Source: Sipunculus nudus (lineage: Eukaryota; Annelida; Sipuncula; Golfingiida; Sipunculidae). From it: 64,000 nt of DNA. Below are positions 1 through 13,347 of the stretch, piece after piece. The notes below the pieces were generated by a model. The model was not told the DNA's origin and did no database searches. It saw only the letters and a list, made by a program, of their open reading frames with translations. Position 1 is the stretch's first letter. The number at the start of each line of letters is the position of its first letter. The DNA is taken from contig CM049314.1 in the NCBI GenBank assembly GCA_026874595.1, forward strand, positions 66,004,800 to 66,068,799, read 5' to 3'. A program made the position numbers and the translations under genes.

Positions 1-999
1 ATATATAAACAAAGAGAATCAGAACATATATTGTAATAAAAAATTTGTACTTTTTGTCATGTTATACATATTACTTATCAAATAGATGTATTTTTGAGGT
101 CTAAGTTTAAATTACCCCCTTTACGGTACATATATAATAGTGCTGCATTAAAGAAGAACAAAACGGTATCATCCGGTCACAGTAACGGAAGACCTTTAAC
201 TAAACAGTGTTTTACGAGGATTTCATCTTCTGCACTATAAACGAAGATCCATAATTCAATAAAACTACATAGTTATGAAAGACTAATTAAGTTCTCTCTT
301 ATTACGAGGAAAATAGGAAAAAGCAAAGCAGGCGCTTCAGGTATCACAGAGCTGGTGTTTCCAGAGATTTCAGATTATTATTAGCCCGAAGCAGAACACA
401 TTCTCCTACTGATGTTACTATACAAACCACTGAAAACTGAACCTTCCGCAAATTCTGAGAGCAGGTAGGAAAATTTACGTCAGCCATGTAACCTAGAGAG
501 GGAAATATTCCGGACGACGAGTGATATTACTTATTACGTTTCTATGGGTAGTCCAATTAGGTGTATTGATAGCTTGTTCTTCTTGGTGTATTTACGGTTT
601 GTTTTTCACTTTGGTGTCATCCAGAGGCTAACTGCAAGAGACCCTGTCACCAGAGAAAGAGACCATGGCTCTGATAAGCAAACAGATTTATCTGGTTGGC
701 CAAAACGTTGGCACCTCGTAGATCATTTAGCCAATGACCTGCACGAGGGAAAACATTGCATATAAGTTAGTTGGGTATTGTGTTTGCAGCCCACATGAAA
801 TCCAGACATGAAATAACTCTGCACCTGCCGTGTGGTGGAGGGAGTTGCTGGAGGGGGTTACTTGCGTATGTAAAGTTGGCCTTAGGTGTTTCTTATAAAA
901 TTTCTTGAAAAACAATGGTGTCCTCAAACAGACAAACTAAGGGCTACGGAGCGCCACCGTGTTTATGTTTAAGAGACTAGTGTTTCATGGTGTATATTT

Positions 1000-1270
1000 G
1001 GTAGATTTCTTGGTGTATATATGGTAGTTTTATCTGGTGTATTTATGGTAGTTTTCTTGGTGTATGTGTGGTAGTAGTCTCGGTGTAATTTTGGTAGTTT
1101 TCTTCGCGTATTTGTGGTAGTTTTCTTGGCGTATGTGTGGTAGTTTTCTTGGTGTATATGTGGTAGTTTTCTTTGTGTGTTTGTGGTAGTTTTCTTGGAA
1201 TATTTTTTTTGTATCATTTCTGGGTTTGTTGGTGGTAATTATACTTGGTGTATTTATGGTTGTTTTTAGT
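1000..1270. repeat. 23-bp minisatellite
   Basis: About ten degenerate units of TGGTAGTTTTCTTGGTGTAT plus three bases, with TGGTAG at 1092, 1115, 1138, 1161 and 1184 (period 23). The open frame on the minus strand (Thr/Lys-rich) is an artefact of the repeat. Confidence 0.85.
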
Positions 1271-2395
1271 GTATTTCCGGTAGTCGTTATTTCTTACCTC
1301 CCCTTCTTCGTACTTGCTCTTCCCCATCCCGTTCTTGTTCGACAACTTCTGTAATCAAAAGAAAATTCATTTATAATTGTTTTCACTGCTCACTGCAACA
1401 GTGATGTCCAAGGGTTTGAGATATGGGACATATGTAACGACCAGGGACGATCATAAGAAATCACCTTAATTGGTCAGATAACATCTTTGGAGCCATCAGC
1501 AAATCTTAAAAAGGAATGCATTTCTGCGGAAGTTCAAGGAGTTTATAATTGACCAAACGATACTTAAGAATTTGAAAGAATAATTGGTGCTTCGAGCATT
1601 TCAATTTTATAGAAGTATATAGTTCATAAGTACATAGTATGTTAATACCTACTGCAGTTGGAAGGAAAACTAAAATGAAAAGTAGTGTTACCAAAACATA
1701 GAACGCAATGTCATTAGGTGTCAGCAACTCAGCATTACAGAATAATCTCATGAAACACATATGATTCATAAATTTGTTCAGTCGTGGTTTTCTAAATATT
1801 TAATTTCTAATATAAAATTGTTTCTTAAATGTTCCTGTTCAGAAAATTGTTTAAAGTCCTATGATTATGTACATGTACATTAAATACAAATGAGATCTCT
1901 CAAATAAAACTTTTAATCAATTGTATACCAGTTAATTTTTAAGCAACAAGACGGAGACCATTTCCTTTTTATCAATATTTAATTACCACTCATAAAGTAG
2001 ATCTAACATGTGTATATCCGTCATCTATTTGTCATTTATATTTACGCCGTTCCAAGATTTTTCAAAACTGACCAATAAGACCACCTGTATTATAAAGCCA
2101 TCTGAGACCATACAGTCCTTTGGTCGGTTGCATAAAACAGGTTCGACGGTACTTCTACATTCAGGGTAGGGGACACGTCCTACCATATAAGGGGTGTTAA
2201 TAATATTCAATTAACGGCATTTTCTGTTCCGATAAACAAACAGACTTTGAATTACTAACTCATTACATCTGCTTGTTTATTATAACGTCCCATTAAATTG
2301 ATAGGACGCCGGGTTAAGGAGGCAGGACTGGCCCTTTTTCCAGAAAAGAGAATGGAGACCTTGATTACACCCATACTATGAATCTTTCCACACAG

Positions 2396-2426
2396 CCCCC
2401 CCCCCCCCCCCCCATCCCCCAACCTC

Positions 2427-2467
<41 letters not shown>
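2396..2467. repeat. C tract and (CT)n microsatellite
   Basis: 18 C residues from 2396, then (CT)n from about 2430. Confidence 0.95.
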
Positions 2468-2469
<2 letters not shown>

Positions 2470-3564
2470 GTATATAATAAAGGTATGTGTTTTACTAAAA
2501 AAAAAAACGCCATTTTCTTTACCGCCCTCCCGTCCCCGCCCTCCCTCGCCCATTGTACATGTATTTTTCCGGGGCGCGTTCGGAATTCTGCCTGCGTCTT
2601 TGGTTATATCAACGAGGATAAGAGGGCGATATATTTTATGGGGTTTGAGAAGAATAGTGTCTTTGATAGTGATAACGTGTGAATACGGAAGTTCCAGTAT
2701 ATTTTCACCTATTTAAAAAACATCCAGCTGTTCACGAGTCGGGGATGTAGACAAAATTTCAAACAAGCGCCAAATTTCCTTATCCCCATTACACATATCT
2801 TATTACTATCGATATACAAGCATAAAAGGTCTATTAGTTCACTTGGTTATACAAACACAAAAACGCTATTTACAGAGTGGGATTTCTTTTTGAAGAGTAA
2901 CAATAAATTCCTTAGTCGGTCTGAATTCGCGTGGAAATAACAAAACGTACGCTCACTAAATAAAAGGCAAAAGCTCCTACTTACATGTCCCCGTACATTT
3001 ACAATGAAATATACAGAGAGAATTATCAGTGAAATCTAAAGCAGGGTGGGGCCAATTGTGGAAAGAGACCTACCGTTTGGTATAAACCCGAGCTCACAAA
3101 AACCTGTCTTGGCTATGTCTGAGCCTGTGTTCTGTATACGTGCACTCAAGCGTCTCCAGAGAGGGGCGATAAATACACCTTCATTTCAGTTCATGCGTGA
3201 CAGCGTTTTAGAAGTTCCGGCGTGCACTTGCTTTTGGATCTGACAAAAGCTCACTATTTGTCACAGTGTTCTTAAGAGCATGAAGCGGCCCACGTGAATC
3301 CACTGAATGGGATATCAAAGTTAGTACAACATGAATAACTCACTCTCTCCCACTGACATTTTTATTACATGACTGTATCAGGATTTCTTAGTAGCACTTA
3401 ATAAGTGTTACACGATTACCAAAATGCTGAACCAATTCAGGATTTCCTGAAACGATTGAAGCAATGATTAGGCATGCTGAACTACCATTCATGATCTTCT
3501 ATAATAAATGAAAAATTTAGCATTATGTCATATTACAGATTGATGCAAGCTTGTCACCATTCTG

Positions 3565-3565
<1 letters not shown>

Positions 3566-3608
<43 letters not shown>
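3566..3608. repeat. (AT)n microsatellite
   Basis: About 20 AT units. Confidence 0.95.
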
Positions 3609-3610
<2 letters not shown>

Positions 3611-3824
3611 CTTAAAAAATTCGCTGTTTGGTTGATTAAATTTTAAAGGAATTTTAATATGCAAAAGTGTACTTCTGTTCGGTGTTGCATTCCAGCCATG
3701 TTCGAGATCATGTACATGTTCATCAGTCTAAAACATACTTCGTAATTTGAAAAATAGGAGACGATACATATATTATACGAGTTATTTGTCTCTTATAAAC
3801 TAATTTTCACATGTCCAGGTATGA

Positions 3825-3942
3825 GTCAATATATTCTCATAAAAATAGTAAGTATAACTAGACGTATATCTGTCCACATATTAGTCAATATATTCTCATA
3901 AAAATAGTAAGTATAACTAGACGTATATCTGTCCACATATTA
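3825..3942. repeat. 59-bp direct tandem duplication
   Basis: Two virtually identical 59-bp units start at 3825 and 3884 (AGTCAATATATTCTCATAAA...). The identity implies a recent duplication. Confidence 0.9.
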
Positions 3943-5169
3943 TCTTTTGTCAAACTTGAAAGAAAGTTCGATAGAATGCCATTGTGTCCTCTGAATATAG
4001 GATAACTGTTTCAAACCCTGTATGGAAAGTTAAAACGTCTTCAACAATGGACTTTCATTATAACTTATGTTATTGCGCATGAGTGGCTGTCCGTTGGTTA
4101 ATACTATATATTTGCGTATGAACTCGGCCTTTTTAAATCAGGTCCGGACCAAGTTCTCACATGAGGAACACACTAATATGAAGTCTGGGAAATATTGGAC
4201 GTGACCATCAATTATTCGTGACAAGTGACCCATGGCGAATCTTCGCGGGGCCCGGCAGCTGTTATTCTTTCTTTATGACGGAACTGTATTTATAAGTTCT
4301 CCGACCGTCTGGTCGCTGGTCTTCAGCAACACATTACAATGACCCGGCAGAGAGCCCCGACCGTGACCTTCACCTTGGCAATCTTTGCCTTATATGTGGC
4401 ACTTATTATTTTTCTTCATATAAATTCATTTTATTTAATGTATGCGAGTCAGTCTCTACCAAATGAGTTCTTTAAAAAAAATTATCGCCCAGAAAAAACA
4501 GAGATTAGTTAAATGCTCAAAGCTTCGTTTTGATTTTAACGCAGACGACACGCCCAGTTGACCAGACGAAATTGTCCAAACAGTTAAAAACAGGCCCCGT
4601 TTTTCTTTACGTGTGGAATTTATAATTTTTTTCGTTATAAAGCAAATATTAAAATTAGCTACCACCTAAGATATTTGATATAACTTTGCTATATGAGTGA
4701 ATATCTAAATACCTAAGGGTTGTCTTACCTGTCACCCTGCCTTGTTTTGCTGTCCTCTTAGATGTGTCAGGGCTCTTGGTATACACTTGGGGTCACACAA
4801 ACAGTGTTGACTGTGGGGGAGCATTATTTACTCAGCGGACGTGAATAGATTTCGAAAAGCACTACCGGGACAGGCATGGGTGCTGAACACAAGGGGTTTT
4901 GACTGTTTATGTGTGTACCTGAGGGATTAGGGCACCTATCGTAGCACGTATAACCGAGCCTGAATGAATCTCTGATGAATAATAATGAATCTTTTAGTAA
5001 ATAACCCTAAATATATAATATATGTTCACTGTGTGTACATATGGGTACAAAAGAAATAAAGATTGATATAATAATGACAGTTCGCAATTTTATCCTTCAG
5101 TATATTATTATTTTGATTATCATTATTATGAAAACGACGATGAAGATGATGATTAGTATAACTATTATT

Positions 5170-5275
5170 TTTACAAATGTGTTGCTGTTGTTGTTGCTGC
5201 TGTTGTTGTCTTTGTTGCTGTTGTTGTCATTATTATTATTATTGTTGATGATGTTGTTGCTATTTGTTATTATTA

Positions 5276-5346
<71 letters not shown>
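5170..5346. repeat. (TTG)n/(TTA)n trinucleotide array
   Basis: TTG/CTG-rich then pure ATT repeats. Long open frames of Leu or Ile here are artefacts. Confidence 0.95.
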
Positions 5347-6860
5347 ATTATATTTATGCATATGTTCTTCATATAAAATATGTTAAATACAAAACACATT
5401 ACATTATATGGTATGAATATTTATATAAACAAATCCTTATGTGCCCCTTTTTTATTTTAATTACATGTAATAAGTATATAATATATATGATGAATATGAT
5501 ATATATGTATATTGTACATATGCATTTGTACAAGTATATTATGACGTATTGTATTATAATATATAGTATCCGTGTTACATCCTTGAAACAAACAAGAAAA
5601 ACAACATATTATAAACATATACCCAATATAGTTTGTCAATAACCGCTACTTGAAAAACACACTTAGATAGACTTAGTGAGACTTAGATACCGCCCGAGCC
5701 TTATCTGGCGTTCATTTACAAGCATTGTGCAGAAACCTTGGCCATAAAATCTGGATCTGAGAGCCCTCCTATACCCATAACACGTGACATGAATATTAAC
5801 TCACATTTTGCGTGCACATATCAGATACTTTACTTTGTTTATATCCGTGTTGATATTTGACCGGAGAAATGCATAGAACATTGCATGCTGCGTTTGTTCA
5901 CATTCGCAGAAAAATTTAACAGTTATATATGGATTTTTTACATTGAGTAGAACATATTGCAAGCTATGATCAGCATTACATTTAATGTTATTTTCGCCAG
6001 GGTTGGTTTGCTTTCATGGGATAGAACGCATTAGTGTTTATTATCTTTTCAGTCAAGTGTTTATTGCGCCTTGGCATGTTCTGTCAAAACAAAACAGAAC
6101 TATTATGCACTTGTATGAACTTCAGTCAGTCCTGTTTGTTTTAGGATTCAATGAGGAAGAAAATGAGTTCTTTTGGACCTACACATATGGCTCTGTCTGT
6201 TGGTACCAATAAATCGAATGTAAAGTATTAATGTCTGATTCCTTTGGTCACGAATTAAAGAATACCATTATTATCAACCGACCTAAGATAAGATAAAATG
6301 AATGATGAATTATGAATAAAACATTATTTTGAATAGGTCTCATGATAAAAACCTCAAAATATGAAGAATGTCGCCTTTGAATATATTTGCTTTGGGTTAG
6401 CACAGTAATAAAGTTCTCATGAGGTACTTATTTTAGCCATTTTATTTCAAAGCCGTGGATGAACACATGAAAAGACACACCGCAGCAAAACTTAAAATGG
6501 ACATCACGCCCTACACTAATGCTGAAGCCAATATTAGTTCTATGAAAGTCAACTGGTGCGCAGAAAACGTCAAAGGTGGTCACAAGCCAATCTTACATTA
6601 AATATACATTTAATTGACATAGCGATTGTCCTAAAACATTACAATTAGCACGAATAAAAACCGTCGTCATTAGTATAGGTTGAGATTTCAGGGAGACAAA
6701 CAATACAGCTAAACTACGCTCCGTGTCCACACTTGTCACCATCATGGTCTAGATATTTCTCGATTTTATAACGTAACTGTACTTATTATTAACCAAGCAC
6801 GACCGCCCACGTGACGTTAACGTAAATACAACCTTGCCCTTGGTTAAAACTGATTTTTAC

Positions 6861-7195
6861 CTCCGGCGGTAAGGTATGCGTTCAACTCCGTCCGTGTATT
6901 TGTGTGTTTGTATGTTTGTATGTTTGTTTACAACATAACTACGCATTCGTAAAACGGTATGTTATGACAATTTTTCAGGGCATTTCTTGAAGGGGCCAAT
7001 GGAAATCGGTTAGATTTTGGTGTGGATTTGGATTCAGGACAGTCATCAATGAATATTCAAAAATGTACAGTCACTTATGCATGAGTGAACCTGGGAATGT
7101 GGACCGAATAGGTGAATGCAAACACGGTTTTGGTACCATCGGACACCCCCCCCCCCGGCGGAGGATTGCATTTTTTAAAATGCAGATTTCTAGTT
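6861..7195 (+). repeat. Dispersed repeat family A, copy 1
   Basis: Starts near TAAGGTATGCGTTCAACTCC, passes through TTTACAACATAACT, GGGCCAATGGAAATCGG and GGGAATGTGGACCGAATAGG, and ends GGCGGAGGATTGCATT...ATTTCTAGTT. Shared with copies at 7.3, 30.7 and 39.7 kb. No frame or terminal repeats seen. It includes a C tract (7146-7156). Confidence 0.7.
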
Positions 7196-7286
7196 GTCAC
7201 TTTCCTCATGTTCATCGTTTTTTATCGTACTAATAGACCACACATTCTTTCTTAAATCCATGCAAAAGTTTTTGAATGTAAAACGG

Positions 7287-7545
7287 CTATAAGGTATGCG
7301 TTCGTTCTTAATCGTGTGTGTGTTTGTGTGTTTGTTCCAAACATAACTCGCGAAATCTTGTAAGGAATCTCATGAAATTTTTCATTTCGCGAATGGACAA
7401 AAAGATAAGATGTTAGTGTGAATCCGGCAAATGATCCGCATTTAGGAATATCATCAAGGAATATACATCAATATGGAGCCCCTTATGCCCGAATGAACCT
7501 AGGAATATGGGTGGATAAATGAATGCAACACGTAGTTGGGGAGCA
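7287..7545 (+). repeat. Dispersed repeat family A, copy 2 (3' truncated)
   Basis: Begins TATAAGGTATGCGTTCG, with AACATAACTCGCGAAATC, GTGAATCCGGCAAATGATCC and GAATATGGGTGGATAAATG. It lacks the TTTCTAGTT end and lies 90 bases after copy 1 in the same orientation. Confidence 0.65.
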
Positions 7546-8741
7546 TGCAACAGTTACAACAGTACTAACTATCTTAGTACGGACATCTCTATTGATATGG
7601 GCCAGTCTGTAAAAATGGACCACTGCATGTATGCCTACAGGCATTATGCATACGTTTTACGGTTATAATTATAAAAAATGATATGATAAAATTCAAATTG
7701 ATTGCCTATCGCCATACAAGAGGTCAAGTGAAAATCCTAATAGGCCCGAACATTAAGGTCTTAATATCGATAACTACACTGATTCAGTTTAGATTTAAAA
7801 TATAACTGAAATAAGGTTATTCCAACTTTAAGAATCTCCAGAAGGCCTTACATTAGATCTGATGTATATACATAATATTTGCTGGTGGTCCGAAGATTTT
7901 ATAAATGAAAGCAAATTTTTTAATTTGTACCAAATTTGTCACTAAAAATGACCTACTAATGAACCGTTTTCCTGATGAATGACCATTTTATGATTTTGGA
8001 CTATATTAAGACCTTAAAGTCAATCTCTATATTTCCGCTGATATTTCAGCCATGTTTATTGGAAATTTGTAAAGGGTATGCGGCCAGACATACTCTATTA
8101 TCCCTTCTTACCAAATTATCGCTCAAAATATACAATTTATATATAAACTGACAGCTTACCGGATGAAGTATATACGTTTGTTTTCTCCAAAATTTCATTT
8201 TCCTGGCGGTATAAATACACTACTGATCGCCAAGTCGTCTCACCTTACTTTAAACTAATTAAGACGAAAAATGTACCACCGGTCTATAAACCCATTTGGA
8301 GTGGAGTAAACAGAATAAACCGGCGCTTAAAGATATCGGGAGTCACATAACTCGTTAAAGCGCTAAGTATCGGAGCACCACTTAATCTCGTGCCGTCGGT
8401 CAAAGGTCAGGGTCAGTCACTGACCCAATATGATGGAAGTTTATGAAATTTAATTTAATAGTGTTTTACGCTATAATACCATAAAGACCATTATTTTGTT
8501 ATATATATTAATCAGTTGTGAATGTTTACATATTAATGAATCAATTATAAAAGAAGCATATTTTCGTGTTCTTACATCTATATTGATTTTGCCATATTAC
8601 ATTTTACCAACTTTAACAGGTGTTAATAAATATGTACATAGTTATGTGGTAGAATATTATTTTATTATTTTGACAATCTTACTGATTGAAAAATGATAAA
8701 TAATAAAGGTATCAAAATTTAAATTTTACTTATCAGATAAA

Positions 8742-8742
8742 C

Positions 8743-8788
<46 letters not shown>
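8742..8788. repeat. (AT)n microsatellite
   Basis: About 20 AT units with minor interruption. Confidence 0.95.
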
Positions 8789-8794
<6 letters not shown>

Positions 8795-10075
8795 GTGTAA
8801 TACTTGTCCATCTATTTAGCTATATATCTAGCTAGATAGCTAAGTATCTATCTGTCGATATTAGCAGGTCTATATCCAACTGTTTATGCTTTTTCATCAG
8901 ACTTACTTTTTCAAACCACAAAGAACACTTCATTTAACATGCACCTACAAGTTGACTATCTACGCTATACTATCGCTTATTGCGTCTTTACGTAAGTAGG
9001 TATATTGTATTTTTTTACCCCGACGCATAACAAATGATTACTTCAAGGTATACTGCGCGGAGACAGCTCACGGATCCAGGAGTTTTATGTTATTTGCCTA
9101 GTATGTAGGTCATAATGTTCAACATCACGTTTACACTTGTATGGCATAAACGAACATGCTTGTAGGGAGAGAGAGTGTTTACTCCTAAAACTTGCATGGG
9201 GGCGCTTCAGGGTTGCAGGTTAACAGGTTCTCTTGTTAACTCAGGTACGGGCGAACGGGATTTTACGAGTGCACTAACAAGTACCACAAATTCCTACAGC
9301 TGATCACTCTGTATCACGTGTAAAACACCCGTGGATTTATTGAAATACCGCTGTCACCCCTGCAATCCAAGTTACCCGCAAATGTCATGTACTGTTTGAC
9401 TTAATGAGTATGTAAAATTCAGTGAAAGTTTGTCTTCAGCCATTCGTAAATAAACCATTACTCCCCACTGACATATATTGTGTAACTAAACGAGTAAACA
9501 TTCAGTGCACGACTGAGTTTATTTATGTGTTTAAGGAGTGACCTGATTTCGTGATCAATCGATATGCCACAACTTAATTATAATTCATGCATAACATTAC
9601 CTGAACCTTAATATATAATATATATATATATATATATATGTATATTCCGCAGAATTAAATACAATAAATAAGACAAGAATCATGGATATGATTATAAATT
9701 CAGGCGACAGCAATTCTATGTAAAATGTAAATATCCACATAGACAAAGTGTGTGTTTGTGTGTGTGTTTTCAGACTGAGATATATATCATTCAAGAAGCT
9801 AACATCTTCCTGAAGATACTGGTAACATTTGAGGACCCACTGGAGATCATATTTTTCCTCTAGGACCGAAATGTTATTCAATTTAATATACACTATAACA
9901 TCACCCGATTTTTATTATCATAAACATTTTTTATCTAATACAACAAGCCGCGGCAGCCACAAAAGATTCTGATAAATTAAAAATAAATAACTAAGCCCCT
10001 CATGGGGAGGTAAATATGTATCTTCTAATAAACTGCGGTGGAGGTATGAACTATTAGTACAGTTAAACTGTGTAA

Positions 10076-10165
10076 CAAGCTAGACCAACCGTGAGACTGG
10101 CCAAAGGGGTCTTAATTCACAGGTGGTCTTATTAGACAGCTGGTCTTACAGACAGGTTCCTATGT
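10076..10165 (+). repeat. Dispersed repeat family B, copy 1
   Basis: Contains GGTCTTAATTCACAGGTGGT and CTTACAGACAGGTTCC, matching copies at 12.0, 33.9 and 58.4 kb. Confidence 0.5.
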
Positions 10166-10615
10166 CGCTTAAATATAATATAACTTATCTTATCGTATCT
10201 CATCTTACGCCATTTTCATTTCAAGTTGTTACTTTAAATATATTTTTAAAACGTTGAAACTCTTCTACAGTGTACTTCATCAATAGTGGCATATAGTTAT
10301 TCTTTAAACAATGCTGTAAAGTAGAAAACACTCGAAAAAAGAAAGCGTTTCTTCAGATTAAAGTCAGGTTAATAATGTATACACCCGAGAACAATACACT
10401 CACCACTTAGGGTTTGTATCTTATCTTATCTTATCTTATCTTCTAAGTCTCATAACATTATTGTAAAATCATGCAAAATGTTCAAAATCGTTTGCAATGT
10501 ACTTGCATCAATAGTTGCATCTACTTACTATATCCTCAACGACGTAAATGAGAAAATATTGAGAAAAAGACATGTTTTTCTATATGAATGTTTGGGTGAA
10601 ATTCACGGCACTCAC

Positions 10616-10732
10616 CAATTTTTCTTTCTTAGATAAAGTTCCGGCTGATATGACGTCATCAAAGCGGTCGGAGAGACGTTTGACAGAATCAGAAAGATCC
10701 TCAATCCGTTTAGACAGTTTTTCCTCATCCAT
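10616..10732 (-). CDS. Orphan first coding exon, predicted coiled-coil N-terminus
   Basis: ATG at 10732 lies in a good context (ACCAAAATGG), with an in-frame TAA three codons upstream, so this is a true start rather than an internal exon. It encodes 39 residues, MDEEKLSKRIEDLSDSVKRL then SDRFDDVISAGTLSKKEKL. These are charged and heptad-like (I/L/V spacing), suggesting a coiled coil. It stops at a good donor, TTG|GTGAGT, in phase 0. The gene would continue leftwards below 10616. I could not find a convincing second exon, and I do not recognise the protein. The region just upstream (10733-10980) is more GC-rich than its surroundings and could hold the 5' UTR and promoter. Confidence 0.5.
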
Positions 10733-12021
10733 TTTGGTTTAAACTGCCTCTGACCTCTAAATCCCGCGTATCCTGGCGACAACCCTGCGCCTTATGACCT
10801 GGGTTGGCTTGAGGCTGCAACCTGGGCCTACTGTAATCGGGGGGATACGCCCTAGAACCCGCTCAGCTATAGGGTGAAGTGCTAGGGGTGTACTATTATT
10901 CTACGGGGCTAAACTATGCCGACCAAACGAACATAAAAGGGGCCTTTCTCACACAGCAAAGCGCACGGCAGTCCCAGGTATTACCATATGAAAGCTGTCA
11001 TTATGTTCTACTTCTTATAAACTTCGAACCAGAATGACACTTTCTATGTATAATAAACGTCTGTTGTACATGTCATCAGGCTATGCTATAACAGGCTACA
11101 TCCTCACTCTACTGTAATCGATATTAACAACACTTTCTATAGAGCATATTATATACCTTGTATATTTCGGTATTCATTTTCAGATAAGCTGTCAGTTATT
11201 TTAAAGTAAACATAAATCTAAATAAATCACACCCTTAGCGAAGTGTAAACGAAGTGACCATCGTCATTTAACAGAAATGTCAGTCTTATAGTGACTTACC
11301 TATCCGCCACCATTTTACTGACTAAATGTCAATTATTATTTTAATTATCAGACTTTGGTGTATACAGAACAAATGTGTTTGTCACTCTTTAGGAGCGTTT
11401 AATGGTCATATTTATCATTTATTTATGCGAAATAAATGGGAAATTGTGAAACTCCTGAAATCAGCCCTTGGTCTGTTGATGCCATTGTATATCAGGACTT
11501 TCAATGGGATGAAGAAGTAAAGAATCCTGGACCCTCAAGCCAATTTTTAGTGTGTCATATCCCAAATGGGAGGTGACCTGTGTCAAATTTTGAAGGGTTA
11601 TTTTTTTATATTACGCTATTTTCGTGCCATTACATGGTATTGCTTCAGTATATGATTACCTGGTTAGAGGAAAATCTAAGCCTTGGTTTTTAGCACAATG
11701 TCCACACACAATTATCCAGTTCACAGGGCAGGCGACAATAGTCAATGAATGCTACAAGAGTCAACTTATATCCGCTTGGTCCAAAAGCCAGGAATTTATC
11801 CTCGTCCAGTTGGAGGGTTGGATTACCAGAACCGAGCGTCTGAGTGAGATTTTGAGCGTCACAGCCGCTTATCCTAAAAATCCTTTATATATATGATATA
11901 TGTGTTACGAGGATTAAAACATTCTTAAGATAAAATTAATATGTTGATTTGCGCAGTATATGCATATCAGGTTTTAAATGCTCTGCTCCGAAGTCCTACG
12001 CCTTCCCCACTTGGCTGTGGT

Positions 12022-12125
12022 CAGTTATAACCAATGTGAATGCTTGCGGTGCACTCAAGGGTGGTCTTAATAGACAGGTGGTCTTCTTCAATAGGTGGTC
12101 TGTCAGACAGGTTCTACTATTCGAT
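12022..12125 (+). repeat. Dispersed repeat family B, copy 2
   Basis: Contains TCAGTTATAACCAATGTGAA, CACTCAAGGGTGGTCTTAAT and CTGTCAGACAGGTTC. It has an internal near-duplication of AGGTGGTC. Confidence 0.5.
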
Positions 12126-12255
12126 ACAATGGGTACACTTTTTTATATTTTTGTGGGGGTAACCGCCTCCATTTTAAAATGCTTACTTAACTATCAGTAT
12201 GTACATCTGCAGAGTTCCATTCCGGTTTCGGACTACGTGGCAGAGGTTTACACCC

Positions 12256-12531
12256 GGTTATCCTGATGTCAACCAGGCTCGGCGTACCGCTCCTGCGGAT
12301 CCTGGGTGTGTGCCATCCTCATTGCTGGGTTATAACATCAAGGAACCCTCGATAGACGCACTCGTTTGTGAGTGATACACGGCCATGGGACACGACCTTC
12401 CCATTAAGCCTGCAGAGCGCTCACTCTGGGAGGAGACCGACCGTGAAAAATCTCACCGCCTCGGCTGAGATTCGAACTCACGATCTCCCGGCCTTGAATC
12501 CTGCGCTCATCCCCTGAGCAACAGAAGCCGG
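12256..12531 (-). mobile_element. tRNA-derived SINE, copy 1
   Basis: The minus strand starts with a tRNA-like head: CCGGCTTCTGTTGCTCAGGG (A-box-like), then GAGTTCGAATCTCAGCC (B box). This is followed by a unique body (GCTCTGCAGGCTTAATGGGA...) and an end near GACATCAGGATAACC. The body is shared with the copy at 21.5 kb. Confidence 0.7.
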
Positions 12532-13275
12532 TTTTCTCAAAAAAAAGGGGCATACTTTACGATAATAAAAATCTTTAGAACAGAAAATAAAAATGTTATA
12601 TGCTTAATCTGAGAGAATCTGACCAAATGAGAGCTCTGCGTGATAGTCTCATGCGAGAAGAAGTGATCCTCAGGCGGTTATGGGTTACGTGATCTTGGTG
12701 TAAGGCTCACGTCATTGTGTCACGTCATATTTGACCCTCCAGCATTCATCAAGGTGCAACTTTCTTTCATTTTGAAATTTTAATATAATTATGTATACAT
12801 CGCGGTCTAGCTATATGGGTGCAATTCCGCGCTACATTGGCCATTAAAAGATTAGACAACACTAACATTAATGAACCCTAAGAGGACCAACCGGTAAATA
12901 GATGGATAAATTACGATTATTTAAAAAAAAATCCCTTCAGTGTTCAGCTATACATAAAGCAAAATAATCATAAACAACAAATAAATATTTTACCCTTTAT
13001 AGAACCGTAGATGTGTGAGAGTACATTATTTCACAATGTAACAATGCGAAACACGTTTCATCCGGGCATTTAAAGACTGGCATAGTATTGCACCTATGTG
13101 GAATCGGGTCGTGGGAAAATTTCCAGTATAACAGTGAAAACTCGCACAAAACATAAACGTGTTATTATATTTCATGAGCAGTAAAGGATGACGGAAGATC
13201 ATTTGGTAATGTTGCACAATATTGAACAGAAATCACAAAAAAAAATCAAACTGAAATGCACATTCTCAAAAGATT

Positions 13276-13347
13276 GGCTCTATGGTTAAATTACATATCA
13301 AGATTTAAAGCCGGGAGGTCGTGAGTTCAAATCCCAGCCAAGGAGCC
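13276..13347 (+). mobile_element. tRNA-like SINE head or tRNA pseudogene
   Basis: 72 bases shaped like a tRNA: GGCTC at the start pairs with GGAGCC at the end, and the B box is GAGTTCAAATC. The anticodon stem does not pair (GATTT against GGAGG), so it is not a working tRNA. GCCGGGAGGTCGTGAGTTC closely matches the SINE head at 12.5 kb. Confidence 0.55.

Larger units (their letters stand above)
1..10615. other. No supported gene; AT-rich DNA with repeats
   Basis: Apart from the minisatellite (1.0-1.3 kb), duplications, family A copies and microsatellites listed, I see no exon with both a coding-like frame and splice sites. If the start exon at 10616-10732 is real, the left part may be its first intron or intronic gene body. 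Confidence 0.5.

Noticed and set aside
5041-5399. Leu/Ile-rich open frames on both strands
   Set aside because: Pure trinucleotide repeat translation.
6453-6602. Plus-strand frame VDEHMKRHTAAKLKMDITPY after a TTTCAAAG acceptor-like site
   Set aside because: Only about 48 codons, weak acceptor, no partner exon and no recognised protein.
9740-9893. Minus-strand frame ISVLEEKYDLQWVLKCYQYL as a possible second exon for the 10.6-kb start exon
   Set aside because: No convincing acceptor or donor, and the frame runs into TG/AT simple sequence.
11640-11890. Overlapping frames on both strands in a GC-richer block
   Set aside because: Both frames are short and end in unrelated stops with no splice sites; more likely an unnamed repeat.
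13276-13347. Functional tRNA gene
   Set aside because: The anticodon stem cannot pair, and the sequence matches the SINE head family.
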